A DNA stretch of 64,000 bases from Diploptera punctata (Eukaryota; Arthropoda; Insecta; Blattodea; Blaberidae), in contig JASPKZ010003844.1 of the NCBI GenBank assembly GCA_030220185.1, positions 248,001 to 312,000 of the forward strand. Direction: 5' to 3'. Positions 43,031 through 53,619 of the stretch are shown here, piece after piece. The first letter of the stretch is position 1; each line of letters starts with the position of its first letter. Both the position numbers and the translations under genes were made by a program. The notes under the pieces were generated by a model that worked only from the letters and a program-made list of their open reading frames with translations, was not told where the DNA came from and did no database searches.

Positions 43031-44370
43031 TTTTACGAGATAAAGCTGAGACCATAAAATCACCTTTTCCACTTCAATAATTAAAAGGAAAGTGTTTAAT
43101 CAACCCCCAATGGATGAAACAAATCGATTTAACAAATACATCGAGGAAAATATTTTTTTTTTGTTTATGTTTTAAGGCTTTGATTGTATGTAATACAGCC
43201 TTCAAGATAAGAGTCGTTGTTACTGAAATTCTTAGGGATAATGTGATGTGGTTTCATTAACTTACTTACTTACTCACTGGCACTATCGAACCCGTAGGTT
43301 CATGGCCGCGCGGACATAAGCTCTCCATACATCCCTATCCTGAGCTAATGCTTTCCAATCATTCCCTGTATAATCTACTTCCCTCAAATCATAGTTAATG
43401 TTGTTCTCTCACCTCATTCTTGGTCTACCAACTTGGCGTTTTCCCTCTGGCTTTCCTACAAGAAGCTTCCATGCACGTCTTTCATTCCCCATACGTGCAA
43501 CATGTCCTGCCCATCGCAGTCTACGAGACTTTACTGTTCTTATTATATCTGGCTTCCTATAAAGACCATGTAGTTCATTGTTAAGTAGTCTCCTCCATTC
43601 ACCTGTCTGTTCATCTCTCATTGGTCCAAAAATTTTCCTAAGAACTTTATTCTCAAATACTCGTAATCTCCTTTCCTCCCTTAAAGTAAGAGTCCATGTT
43701 TCGCACCCATATAATATAACTGGTAGAATAATAGTTTTATATATTTTCAACTTAACGTTTTTTGAAAGGAGTTGGGACATCAAAAGTCTCTGCAATGCAT
43801 AATAGCATGCATTTCCAGAATTGAGCCTATGTTTAATTTCTTTGTGCGTCTCATTCCTATTTGTGATTATTGTTCCTAGGTATTTGAATTCAGCCACTTC
43901 CTCAAAATTTCCCTCATTTGTCATTAGCTGTCCATTTCCATTATATACTGAATTTCTACCTGTGACCATATATTTAGTTTTACTGATATTTACTTCCAGT
44001 CCTAATTTCTTAGTGTTACTCAATAGTGTGTGCGTGTTGGCCTTTAGTATCTCCTCGCTATCGGCCAATAGTACTACATCATCAGCATAAACTAACAGCT
44101 TATTAATACCATTCAGTTGTAAGCCTTCCTCATTCTCTAAAGATTTAATGGCATGCTCTAGTACAAAATTAAATAGTAGAGGAGATAGTGCATCTCCTTG
44201 CTTCAACCCATTCTGGATTTCAAAAGTGTCTGAAAACTGGTTTCATTAAAGTAAACAAAATCTGTATGCTATCTGCGGTAATGGATTTTCATAATATCAT
44301 AATTTCACACGAACGGGGATATAAATCATTAATATTATCTATTTTCAAAGCTTATTAAAGTGAATTTTAA
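43031..44370 (+). repeat. Repeat G, copy 1, split by LINE-A
   Basis: 43,031-43,260 and 44,250-44,370 together match the uninterrupted copy at 50,330-50,650 (GAGATAAAGCTGAGACC, CACCTTTTCCACTTCAAT, GGCTTTGATTGTATGTAAT, GCGGTAATGGATTTTCATAA). Function and class unknown. Confidence 0.75.
43261..44238 (-). pseudogene. LINE-A C-terminal half with intact frame
   Basis: The minus strand 44,206-43,409 is open for 265 codons: MKQGDALSPLLFNFVLEHA (RT motif B), LLVYADDVVLLADSEE (catalytic box, about 44,090), GLEVNISKTKYMVTG, EFKYLGTIIT, then the C-terminal domain (YGCETWTLTLREERRLRVFE, ENKVLRKIFG, SRRLRWAGHVARM, GKRQVGRPRMR). A frameshift at about 43,409 is followed by the last codons (DYTGNDWKALAQDRDVWR). 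The end is a (GTAA)n tail at 43,261-43,275. GGTTTCATTAA is duplicated at 43,250-43,260 and 44,239-44,249. It is 5'-truncated, lacking the endonuclease and RT motifs 0-A. Confidence 0.9.
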
Positions 44371-44940
<570 letters not shown>

Positions 44941-45750
44941 TAACTGAATCTTTCATCGCGTTTTTCACCCACTTAAAATAATTGGATCGACTTGAAATTT
45001 TGTATACGCGTAAAGGACCCGTGACAGTAGAATAATTTCATATTTATTTTCTAAAATCCTGGCCAGACTCATCAGAAAATCAAAAAAAGTGTTTTTGTAT
45101 TTATGTAACGGAATTTTTGAACACGATTTTCACCCACTTAGAGACATTGGACCGACTTGAAACTTTGTATACTTGTAAAGATCCCGAGACAATACAATAA
45201 TTTCACATTTATTTTCTAAAATTCTGGCCAGAATCATCATAAAATCAAAAAAAGTGTTTTTGTATTTATGTAACGGAATCTTTGAACACGATTTTCACCC
45301 ACTTAGAAACATATGATAGACTTGAAACTTTGTATACTTGTAAAGGACCCGTGACAATACAATAATTCCATATTCATTTTCTAAAATCCTGGCCAGAATC
45401 ATCATAAAATCAAAAAAAGTGTTTTTGTATTTATGTAACGGAATTTTTGAACACGATTTTCACCCACTTAGAGACATTGGACCGACTTGAAACTTTGTAT
45501 ACTTGTAAAGATCCCGTGACAATACAATAATTTCATATTTATTTTCTAAAATCCTGGCCAGAATCATCATAAAATCAAAAACAGTGTTTTTGTATTTATG
45601 TAACGGAAACTTTGAACACGATTTCCACCCATTTAGAAGCATTGGATCGACTTGCAACTTTGTATACTTGTAAAGGACCCATGACACTAAAATAATTTCA
45701 TATTTTATTTCTAAATTCCTGGCCAGAATCATCAGAAAATCAAAAATATT
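44941..45750. repeat. 165-bp tandem satellite, five units
   Basis: The landmark CACCCACTTA starts at 44,966, 45,131, 45,296, 45,461 and 45,626 (CACCCATTTA), an exact 165-bp spacing without indels. Each unit contains GTAACGGAATTTTTGAACAC, GACTTGAAACTTTGTATAC and ATCCTGGCCAGAATCATCA. Units differ by point changes only. The minus-strand frame over 45,460-45,732 is a by-product. Confidence 0.95.
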
Positions 45751-45799
45751 AAAACTGTTATAGTAGGTTACGGACTTGTCGACTTTTTAGTCAATCGTT

Positions 45800-45885
45800 G
45801 TCAGAGCTCAGTTGGTAGAGCGGTGAACTAGTGGTATATAATTTTAGTAATGCATAGGTCGCTGGTTCGAATCCGGCTGGGGAGG
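45800..45885 (+). pseudogene. tRNA-Tyr pseudogene
   Basis: D-arm (AGCTCAGTTGGTAGAGCGG) and T-arm (GGTCGCTGGTTCGAATCC) match the tRNA-Tyr at 21.1 kb, with an intron-like insert between. The acceptor strands no longer pair, and the anticodon region reads CTAGT where the intact gene has CTGTA. Confidence 0.75.
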
Positions 45886-45990
45886 ATTTTTTTTAGAAGA
45901 GTAATAATTTTAGCTCATACTACAATAGTATGGAATTTAAAGATATTTATATTCTTATCTTATTCTGTAAAATATTAAAACTAAAAAATA

Positions 45991-46457
45991 AAAAAATAAA
46001 TAATAGTTTTAAAAAACTAAAACAGCACGCTTTATTAGAAAACCGAACTCAAAAATGAAAAATAATTTTAATTTCCAACACGCTTGGGATAAATTTAAAG
46101 TGGTCAACAAAAATATCTTCTCCAACACATATAGAATAAAACTAGAATTATCAACAAAAAGAAAATAATTTTACCATCAAAAGCGTGGGGTGCCTTTTAT
46201 GATTTTTACATGTTCTTCTTAGAGACTTTACTTTTACCAATATATGTTTATTATCAAATATATTAATTGATATAGAGCACCCCACGCTTTTGATGGTAAA
46301 ATTATTTTCTTTTTGTTGATAATTCTAGTTTTATTCTATATGTGTTGGAGAAGATATTTTTGTTGACCACTTTAAATTTATCCCAAGCGTGTTGGAAATT
46401 AAAATTATTTTTCATTTTTGAGTTCGGTTTTAGTTTTTTAAAACTATTATTTATTTT
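45991..46457. repeat. Long palindrome (about 180-bp arms)
   Basis: Arm 1 (45,991-46,193) and arm 2 (46,277-46,457) are near-perfect complements around an 83-bp loop. Arm 1 has about 20 extra bases (AGCACGCTTTATTAGAAAA) near 46,026. The outer edge of arm 2 adjoins the end of a LINE-D copy. The transcript would fold into a very stable hairpin. Confidence 0.9.
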
Positions 46458-47040
46458 TCTCCACTCGTCTCTCTCCATCCAATCCATGTCCTCCAGTCCT
46501 CTTGCTCTCATTCCAGTTCTTATTTCCTGCATCCACGAGTTTCGAGGTCTTCATCTACTCCTCTACTCCTTCTTCCAATGTTTTCCTGGGTAATCTTTCT
46601 TCTTGCATTCGTCGTACGTGCCCATACCAATTTAATTGCTTATACCGTATATAATCTACTATTGAATAACCAATATTCATTTTTTCTCTTATGACAGTAT
46701 TTCTTATTTTGTCCAATTTTGAACATCTTGCTGCTCTCCTCAAGAAAATGCATTTCCATCGACATAAGTTTTTGTTCTAAGTTTTTGTTGAATTTCCAAA
46801 CTTCAGCTCCATATGTGACAGTACTTCTCACTATTGAATTATATATTTGTAACTTATTTTTCCTGGTTATATGTCTGTTCTATAAGACTCCATTCATCAT
46901 TGCTGTTATTGCTTTACCTTTATTTATTCTGTTCTTAATATCACTTTCTTGTTTATCCTCTTTATCTAATTTTACTCCCAGATACTCAAATTCTTCACAT
47001 CCTCTAATATACCCCTTTTCATCTTCTAATATCAAATCTT
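46455..47040 (-). pseudogene. LINE-D C-terminal fragment
   Basis: The minus strand, from about 47,040, encodes a run with frameshifts: EDEKGYIRGCEEFEYLGVKL-like, NRINKGKAITAMM-like, IVRSTVTYGAEVWKFNKNLEQ, SMEMHFL, RAARCSKLDKIRNTVIREKM, NWYGHVRRMQEERLP and ARGLEDMDWMERDEWRK. Only the region after the RT catalytic box is left. Confidence 0.75.
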
Positions 47041-47041
47041 C

Positions 47042-47042
<1 letters not shown>

Positions 47043-47076
<34 letters not shown>
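47043..47076. repeat. (TA)n microsatellite
   Basis: About 17 TA units at the 5' truncation point of the LINE-D copy. Confidence 0.9.
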
Positions 47077-47083
<7 letters not shown>

Positions 47084-48489
47084 TAATATTACAAAATAAT
47101 TTTATAATTATTAATACTTACTGGTTCCATACCATTAATACAGTTTACTGTACATTACTTATTTTATCTTACTTTTAATTTATATTTATACAACGGAGAG
47201 GATTATTTTCATGTTATTGGATATTTTAATTGCATTATTTTTTTAATTAATTGGTATTTTTTATTTTAATCCCACGTAACAGAATGTAGTAAAACTGTTG
47301 AAATTGAAGGACCAAAAATTAAATGTAACAATTGTTTAAACGTTTTAAAAAGTAAATACTAGAAATTGGGTAGCATTATTTTGCAAAAGATAGATTGTTC
47401 TTGGTTATTGTGTAGAAAACGTAAAATAAAATAAAATATGTACATATTTTCATGCCATTGCGCCCATAACCGTCAATTTTTAAATTTCTCGGCGACGGAA
47501 GAATATAAAGAAATGGTTTAATCAGAACAAAAAAATAACATGGAAATAATAATTTTGCTAATATTTCACATGTGGCCATACCCCCAGACTGAATTCATTT
47601 GGGGCACGAAACTGCTAGTTCCATTTATGGTCAGCGCCTATTGTCAAGGTACTCCAACGTACTTAAATCCAGAATCGACATTTAAACGCAGTAACTTCAC
47701 AACAATTTTGGATTTTTTTATACAAATGCCATATTGTTACATATTTTGTGACGTATCATCAACATTTTATAAATATAATAATATTTGCTATTAGACTATT
47801 CTATAATTCTCATTAAGAAGAAAGTCACATATGAACTCGGTAAACTAAGCCGATAACTAAATTGAAGAGTTCATTCCAAAAATCAGACAAGTACAAATTT
47901 TTTTTAAAATAAATACATCTTCTAGCTCTCCAAAGCCAGCTCTATGTATGGATATTACTGCTATCTCCAAAAAGCAGACTGGTGAATTTATATACGAGTG
48001 TGAAATATTGGGGAATCTACAAGAATAAGACAATTCCAATGCGTTTCTACCAAAAACATCGCAACTAATAGGAGGAACTGAAAATGAACCTTCAGAGAAA
48101 ATTACCAATGTTGATAATGATGACATTTCAGATAGTTGTGAAGATAATTAATTACATAGCATGTTTAGCATTCAATGTTCTTTTTGATCAGCATTGACTA
48201 AATTAATAGTCATATATTTTAGGTTTTTTTTTCATTTGGCATTTAACTAAGCTTTCTGCAAAAAAGAAACAGATAAGTCCTAATATTTTTTTTATATTTT
48301 CTAAACTATCCTCTCGAAAAATACATTTTGTTTATGTGCGATACAACGCTGATAGTGAGCCAATAGCAGATCCAAAAGCAATTTTTGGTTCATTCAGCAC
48401 AAATGAAGCTATACAGTTTTTTTTGTAAGTTTCTGAGCATTTTACTTTTTGGAATTGTTTGGTTTCTGGAATGAACTCCTCAATTGTAT
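47077..48489. other. AT-rich DNA; possible decayed frame
   Basis: On the plus strand 47,920-48,151 reads, with one stop, KPALCMDITAISKKQTGEFI and NAFLPKTSQLIGGTENEPSE, then DNDDISDSCEDN and a stop. It has the look of a decayed protein C-terminus but I do not recognise it. Otherwise nothing. Confidence 0.3.
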
Positions 48490-48870
48490 GGCTCTATATC
48501 AAGTTTCATTACGAGAAATAAAACATTTCACCTGGTAGGGCATTGAAAATATTCCCACAACAATTTCGGCTTTCAGATGAACCTCCAATCTTAATTATAC
48601 GATTTTGCTGATTTGCAAACTCGACATTACTTTTCTTATTCAATTTTTACTTCCTAGTTTCGTTGTAAAAATCGGAAATAGCCGCCACAAGAGCGATTTT
48701 TATTTATTTATTTGATTCATGTCATTATATGCTATGGCTTAGTGACTTATTGTATATATTATAGGTAGCATCGATGAAAGTTTTAAACATTTTTCCAAAA
48801 ATCTTTTAAAGGTTCAAGCACAATAGCTTAATTCCTTTGGAATTCGCTAAAAATATTTTCGACAAAGCCA
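48490..48870. repeat. Interspersed repeat H, copy 2
   Basis: Diverged relative of 20,400-20,790 (CGATTTTGCTGATTTGCAAAC, AATTCCTTTGGAATT), with a (TTTA)n stretch in place of (AAAC)n. Confidence 0.45.
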
Positions 48871-49982
48871 GTTAGTTTCGCCTTTACGTCTATTTATTTG
48901 TTTATTAAGTATTTTACAAGTAACATTAATATTATTTATCTTTCCTTGGAGGAGTAGAAATTACATTTATGAGAATTTGACTAGTATTAAATATATTAAA
49001 TATATTTTACCACAATTCTTTACATTTGTATTCGTAATATAAACAAAACATAGATTTTTTAAATGTTTACTATATTATTGTAAGACGAAAAATATGCCAC
49101 TGGTATAGCATTCAATTTGTGAATGTGTCCCTAATAAAATTTGCCATTAGATGATTATGTGATTGTCATTGTTTTTATTTCATCGCTGGATTTTTTTGTT
49201 ATTATATATATTATATTTTTACTTGTAATAGAAATTTAAATAGATGATTAATTGTTATATTGATTTATTTTGTTAGTTCAGAAATCCACTATTAAATTTT
49301 AATATTTGTTAGGTTGGTCACCCTATATGCTAACACATAAATATAAGCGGCAGAAAGCATCGCCACAGAGTTGAACCATGACATCGACTTAGAGAACGGT
49401 AGGCGACTTCCAGAGGAATGGGTTGGTTTGGTAAGAACGGTGGTTCATGATTCTATGAGCAGAAGATAATTAAATATCTGTAGAGTTTATAATTTGGTAA
49501 ACATTAATACATTCTTTGCATTTATGCTAATTTTAAATATATATTAATCAGTGATGTCTTATAGAGAAATAGGGGTTTTTCCTTTCTTGTAACTCTTTTT
49601 TAAAAGGTGGATAATATCGGTGGTTTTCCTCATGAAATTAAAGGATAAATTGTTCTGAAAAGTGCATACCACATAAAAAATTCTAAATAATTTAGAAAGT
49701 GAATAGTATTAGCGACGAATTTCCGAATAGTAATTCTTTATATTTTATGAAATGCTATACATCTAATTGCTCAGTAGACCTAATGATTTTTTTACTTGAT
49801 TTAATAGTGGGTGTGGCAAACTAGAGTTTCAATGGTTTTTTAATAAAAATTGGGCAACACAATCTGAAAATGCGCTCAATAATCCTTACTAACTCTAGGA
49901 AACTTTCTAAAAAATATATATTTAGTAAATCTCAGAATTGAAGACTTGGATTTATATTCACAGAAATACACGTACGCATAAT
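48871..49982. other. No recognised feature
   Basis: AT-rich sequence, no motifs. Confidence 0.6.
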
Positions 49983-50072
49983 TTTGGATCCCCAGTCGGG
50001 ACAAGTTTCCTGAGTAAGGTTTTTTTTTTCCTCACCTGAGAGACAAATATCAGGAAACTTTAAGGCCATCTT
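49983..50072 (+). mobile_element. SINE-1 internal fragment
   Basis: Begins in the B-box region (GGATCCCCAGTCGGGAC) and keeps GTAAGGTTTTTTTTTTCC, CTCACCTGAGAGACAAAT and CAGGAAACTTTAAGGCC. Both ends are lost. Confidence 0.7.
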
Positions 50073-50189
50073 TATCATATTCACTGATTAGGCCTCTCCT
50101 GGCGCAACACTGCCCGTCATATCATTAAGGCCATCTTTATCATATTCACTGATTAGGCTTCTCCTGGCGCAACACTGCCCGTCATATCA
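50060..50189. repeat. 65-bp tandem duplication
   Basis: The unit TTAAGGCCATCTTTATCATA ... CCGTCATATCA occurs at 50,060-50,124 and 50,125-50,189 with a single difference. It starts inside the SINE-1 fragment, so the duplication postdates that insertion. Confidence 0.9.
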
Positions 50190-50329
50190 TAGTTGATTCA
50201 AAATATCAGTATTTAAGTATCTTGATAAAAAAAAGAAACTATTCGTCATAGTAACTACGTATTCATGTTTTAAAATAAAGTGGATTGCTTTTTTATTGTA
50301 GGGTGGGGTTCAGTAAATCGTATAACATG

Positions 50330-50650
50330 TAGGACGAGATAAAGCTGAGACCATAAAATCACCTTTTCCACTTCAATAATTAAAAGGAAAATGTTTAACA
50401 AATCCCCAAAAGATGAACTAAATCGATTTAACAAATACATTGAGGAAAATATTTGTTTTAAGGCTTTGATTGTATGTAATACAGCCTTCACGATAAAACT
50501 CAACGTTACTGGCATTCTTAGGTATAATGTAATATGGTTTCATTAAAGTAAACAAAATCTGTTTGCTTTCTGCGGTAATGGATTTTCATAATCTCATAAA
50601 TTCACACGAATAGGGAAATAAATCATGAATATTATTTTAAAGCATATTAA
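50330..50650 (+). repeat. Repeat G, copy 2 (empty site)
   Basis: Uninterrupted relative of 43,031-44,370, with ATGGTTTCATTAAAGTAAAC where copy 1 has the LINE-A insertion. Confidence 0.75.
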
Positions 50651-50922
50651 AATGGATTTTAGCATTAAATAAAAAAGTGACAAATTTGTTTATCCAACCT
50701 ATTAAATTCATTTAAAACTAATTTTAAGAATAGCCTAGTGAATAGGCCCAATTCAGCCTCTGATACCGTAATAAATAAAATATAACTGTTGCAGAATGTT
50801 TATTATTGGTCTGAGGAATGTTACAGTACATAGGTCTATTAAGTTTTTTATAAAAGTAAAGCACGAAAATTAGAAGTGGAGATACAAATAATCCAAAAAA
50901 ATGTTATAAAAACTACGGAGGT

Positions 50923-50990
50923 CTAGTGGTTACCATGCTCGCACGTTTCGAAAAATTCGTGAGTTCAAACCCGTTCGGGAGAATGAATTT
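50923..50990 (+). repeat. tRNA-like pseudogene or SINE head
   Basis: GGAGGTCTAGTGGTTACCATGCT as A-box region and GAGTTCAAACCCG as B-box, 45 bp apart. The ends do not form a full acceptor stem. A related minus-strand copy is at 60,448-60,535. Confidence 0.5.
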
Positions 50991-51440
50991 TTTCAGAGCG
51001 TAAAAATTCTGAATATGGCTTCATTAGGATGGGAAATTAAATTGTCCCTTATTATAGGTTTATATTACGTAAAAGATATCTAGCCTCAAATGAGAGATCT
51101 CTGGGCAAAATGTGTCGGCCCTTCCAAACTTAGTTTTGAATTGCAACGCTAATGACCTAAAATATTAAATAGGATAGTTAAAAATACTTTAAAAACAATG
51201 GATCTTAAAAAGATACTTTTGAATCCATTAGAACAGGATTAGTAATTTACGGGAATATTAACTAATATCTGTTATCACTATCTGCGTTGTATTGAATTCT
51301 AGGGTATTGTATCCCAGAAATCAGCTTGTGAATGTTACAACAGAGAACAAGCGACTTCTAGCGCTATGTTAGCTAACTAATATATAATTATTTCCGCTCT
51401 CGGATTGCGGTTTTTTTCTATATTTATTCACTCATTACTA
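50991..51440. other. No recognised feature
   Basis: Nothing supportable. Confidence 0.6.
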
Positions 51441-51840
51441 AGTCTTTGTACCGCATAATATTCTGTACATATTTTATTTCGTTAGGCAAGATAATGGGAA
51501 AGTTAGAATGAGAAAATGGGCAAGTTAGTTTACACCAGATTAGTTTATTGGATAATTTGGCACTCCATAAGGATAAGTTGACTGTTTTGTTTGAACAATG
51601 CATTTTTTTTTTCCATTGTAAACTTGATGATTTTGGATTAAAATTGCCTCAAATTTTCATACTGTTTCACATTTTTCTGGGGGGGGGGGAAATGTAGGCC
51701 TATAAGTTATTTCCCTGGGTAACTATTCACAGACTGCTACAATCTGTGCATTTTACACTTTATTTCAATATATGTATATATATATAGGTGGATTCCTGGC
51801 AGACAATCCCCAAATTTTACAAAATTTTATCGTGACTTGG
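51441..51840 (+). repeat. Repeat F, copy 1
   Basis: Shares a series of blocks with 59,497-59,850: AGTCTTTGTACCGCATAATATTCTGTAC, ATGGGCAAGTTAGT, CCATAAGGATAAGTTG, TATTTCAATATATG and TAGGTGGATTC. Contains the GGGCAAGTTA motif of the 9.2-kb blocks. Non-coding. Confidence 0.65.
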
Positions 51841-51924
51841 AAATTTATAATGTAACAGAAGCCAACCTAACTTCGGATAACTTTCGTAATATAAGTAAAC
51901 TGTAGCTTATTGTTAACTAAATCC

Positions 51925-52200
51925 ATGGCAAATAGGCTTAGAAGGCCCTTGACCCATCACCTGAAATCTGGCCTTACATCCACATAATATCAATTAGAGA
52001 TGGATGATCATCCACCCGGTACAAAGAATGACATGTGGTCAGCATGTAGAGTTACCCAGCAGTTACAGAGGTTTTCTTAAACCTTGAGCAACTAATCTTA
52101 TCTAACAAATTTTCCATGATGGATGGTCATAGTTCCTATACTGGCCAAAATACCATGAGAAAATTTCTTCCCCCTGGAGACTTGAACAAGTACACGATTA
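51925..52200 (-). mobile_element. SINE-3, diverged copy
   Basis: The complement aligns with 4,775-5,450: head end CAAGTCTCCAGGGGGAAGAAAT, TTTCTCATGGTATTTTGGCC, CCTCTGTAACTGCTGGG, CACATGTCATTC and GATGATCATCC. Confidence 0.55.
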
Positions 52201-52412
52201 GCTGAAATTATGTATACTGATAATTGAATCAGCAAGGATTTTTTCCCCTATTAATTATGGGAAATAACATTAACAGATTTTCAAGTGAACTTGTATTCGT
52301 AATCGGTCGATATTCGACCATAAATAACACGTCACTGCACTTCTCGCTTTATATTATATTAGACATTGTTAGTTTTAAATTGTATTTTATTTTATTTGAC
52401 ATTTTACTGGAC

Positions 52413-52417
<5 letters not shown>

Positions 52418-52497
<80 letters not shown>

Positions 52498-52511
52498 ATT
52501 ATTATTATTAT

Positions 52512-52542
<31 letters not shown>

Positions 52543-52890
52543 ATTATTATTATTATTATTATTAATATTATTATTATTAATATTATTATTATTAATATTA
52601 TTATTATTAATATTATCATCATCATCATCATCATGAACAAATTCGTTTTAGGCCATGTGGGCCTAATATTATTATTATTAATATTATTATTATTATTATT
52701 ATTAATATTATTATTATTATTAATATTATTATTATTATTAATATTATTATTATTATTAATATTATTAATATTAATATTATTATTAATATTATTAATATTA
52801 ATATTATCATTATTATTATTATTATTAATATTATTATTATTAATATTATTATTATTATTAATATTATTAATATTATAGTTACTATTATTA
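52418..52890. repeat. (ATT)n / (AATATT)n array with embedded LINE tail
   Basis: About 470 bp of ATT-based repeats. In the middle (52,616-52,670) a (CAT)n run and AAATTCGTTTTAGGCCATGTGGGCC look like the end of a LINE-C-type 3' UTR. Frames over it are artefacts. Confidence 0.9.
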
Positions 52891-53010
52891 TTATAGTTAT
52901 TACTACTTAGCTTTTAAAGGATCGGATACTGTAAGAGGGGAAACACATTGAACAAGTGAACCATTTACCTGGGTTATGAAATCTGTCATTTTAAAAAATT
53001 ACATTTTTAA

Positions 53011-53125
53011 CAAAGTAGATTATACAGGGAATGATTGGAAAGCATTAGCTCAGGATAGGGATGTATGGAGAGCTTATGTCCGCGCGGCCATGAACCTACG
53101 GGTTCGATAGCGCCAGTAAGTAAGT
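53011..53125 (+). mobile_element. LINE-A 3' stub
   Basis: Encodes only the last residues (DYTGNDWKALAQDRDVWRAY, VRAAMNLRVR, stop) and the 3' signature CGATAGCGCCAGTAAGTAAG. CpG-intact and near-identical to the 43.3-kb copy, so young. Confidence 0.85.
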
Positions 53126-53127
53126 AA

Positions 53128-53590
53128 CAAACTTAATAAATTTAATTACACATGTGGCACAATTAAGAGAATATTTAAAAATACAAGAAAGGAAACAAAA
53201 CTAAAATTTTATAAAGCTGTGGTAGCCCCCTTACTGTTGTATGATAGTGAATTTTAATTTTAACTAAAAGAGAAGAGAAAATCATAGAAGGAGCTGAAAT
53301 GAGATTTCTGAGAAGTGTGGCTGGCTGCAAACTTCTAGATAAAAGCAGTGAAGATATTAGAAATGAGCTAAATATTTTTAAACTTTTAGATAAAATAAAA
53401 GAATCTAGAAAAAATGGAAAGAACATGTTCAAAGAATGAAAGATGAATGCACACCAAAAATTATATTTAAATACAAACCAAAAGGAGACAGGAATGTTGG
53501 TAGACCAAAAAAAGTAGATGGATTCAACTTTGACTGAGAATCTGAGACCAGAACAAGCCACATGGGCTTAATCCATGATTGTTTATTATT
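53128..53590 (+). pseudogene. LINE-C C-terminal fragment
   Basis: Decayed frame with KLYKAVVAPLLLYDSEF-like start, EGAEMRFLRSVAGCKLLD, DIRNELNIFKLLD and GDRNVGRPKK. The UTR is GAGACCAGAACAAGCCACATGG, ending ATCCATGATTGTTTATTATT. Confidence 0.75.
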
Positions 53591-53619
53591 ATTCCCTTTA
53601 GGTTGTTTAGCATTGTATA

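Noticed and set aside
45460..45732. 90-codon minus-strand frame in the satellite
   Set aside because: It spans satellite units and repeats with the 165-bp period; no start context or domain.
47857..48126. 89-codon minus-strand frame
   Set aside because: The plus strand reads more protein-like, with a stop; neither could be assigned, so no gene is called.
52224..52878. Open frames rich in Ile, Leu and Tyr
   Set aside because: By-products of the (ATT)n/(AATATT)n array.
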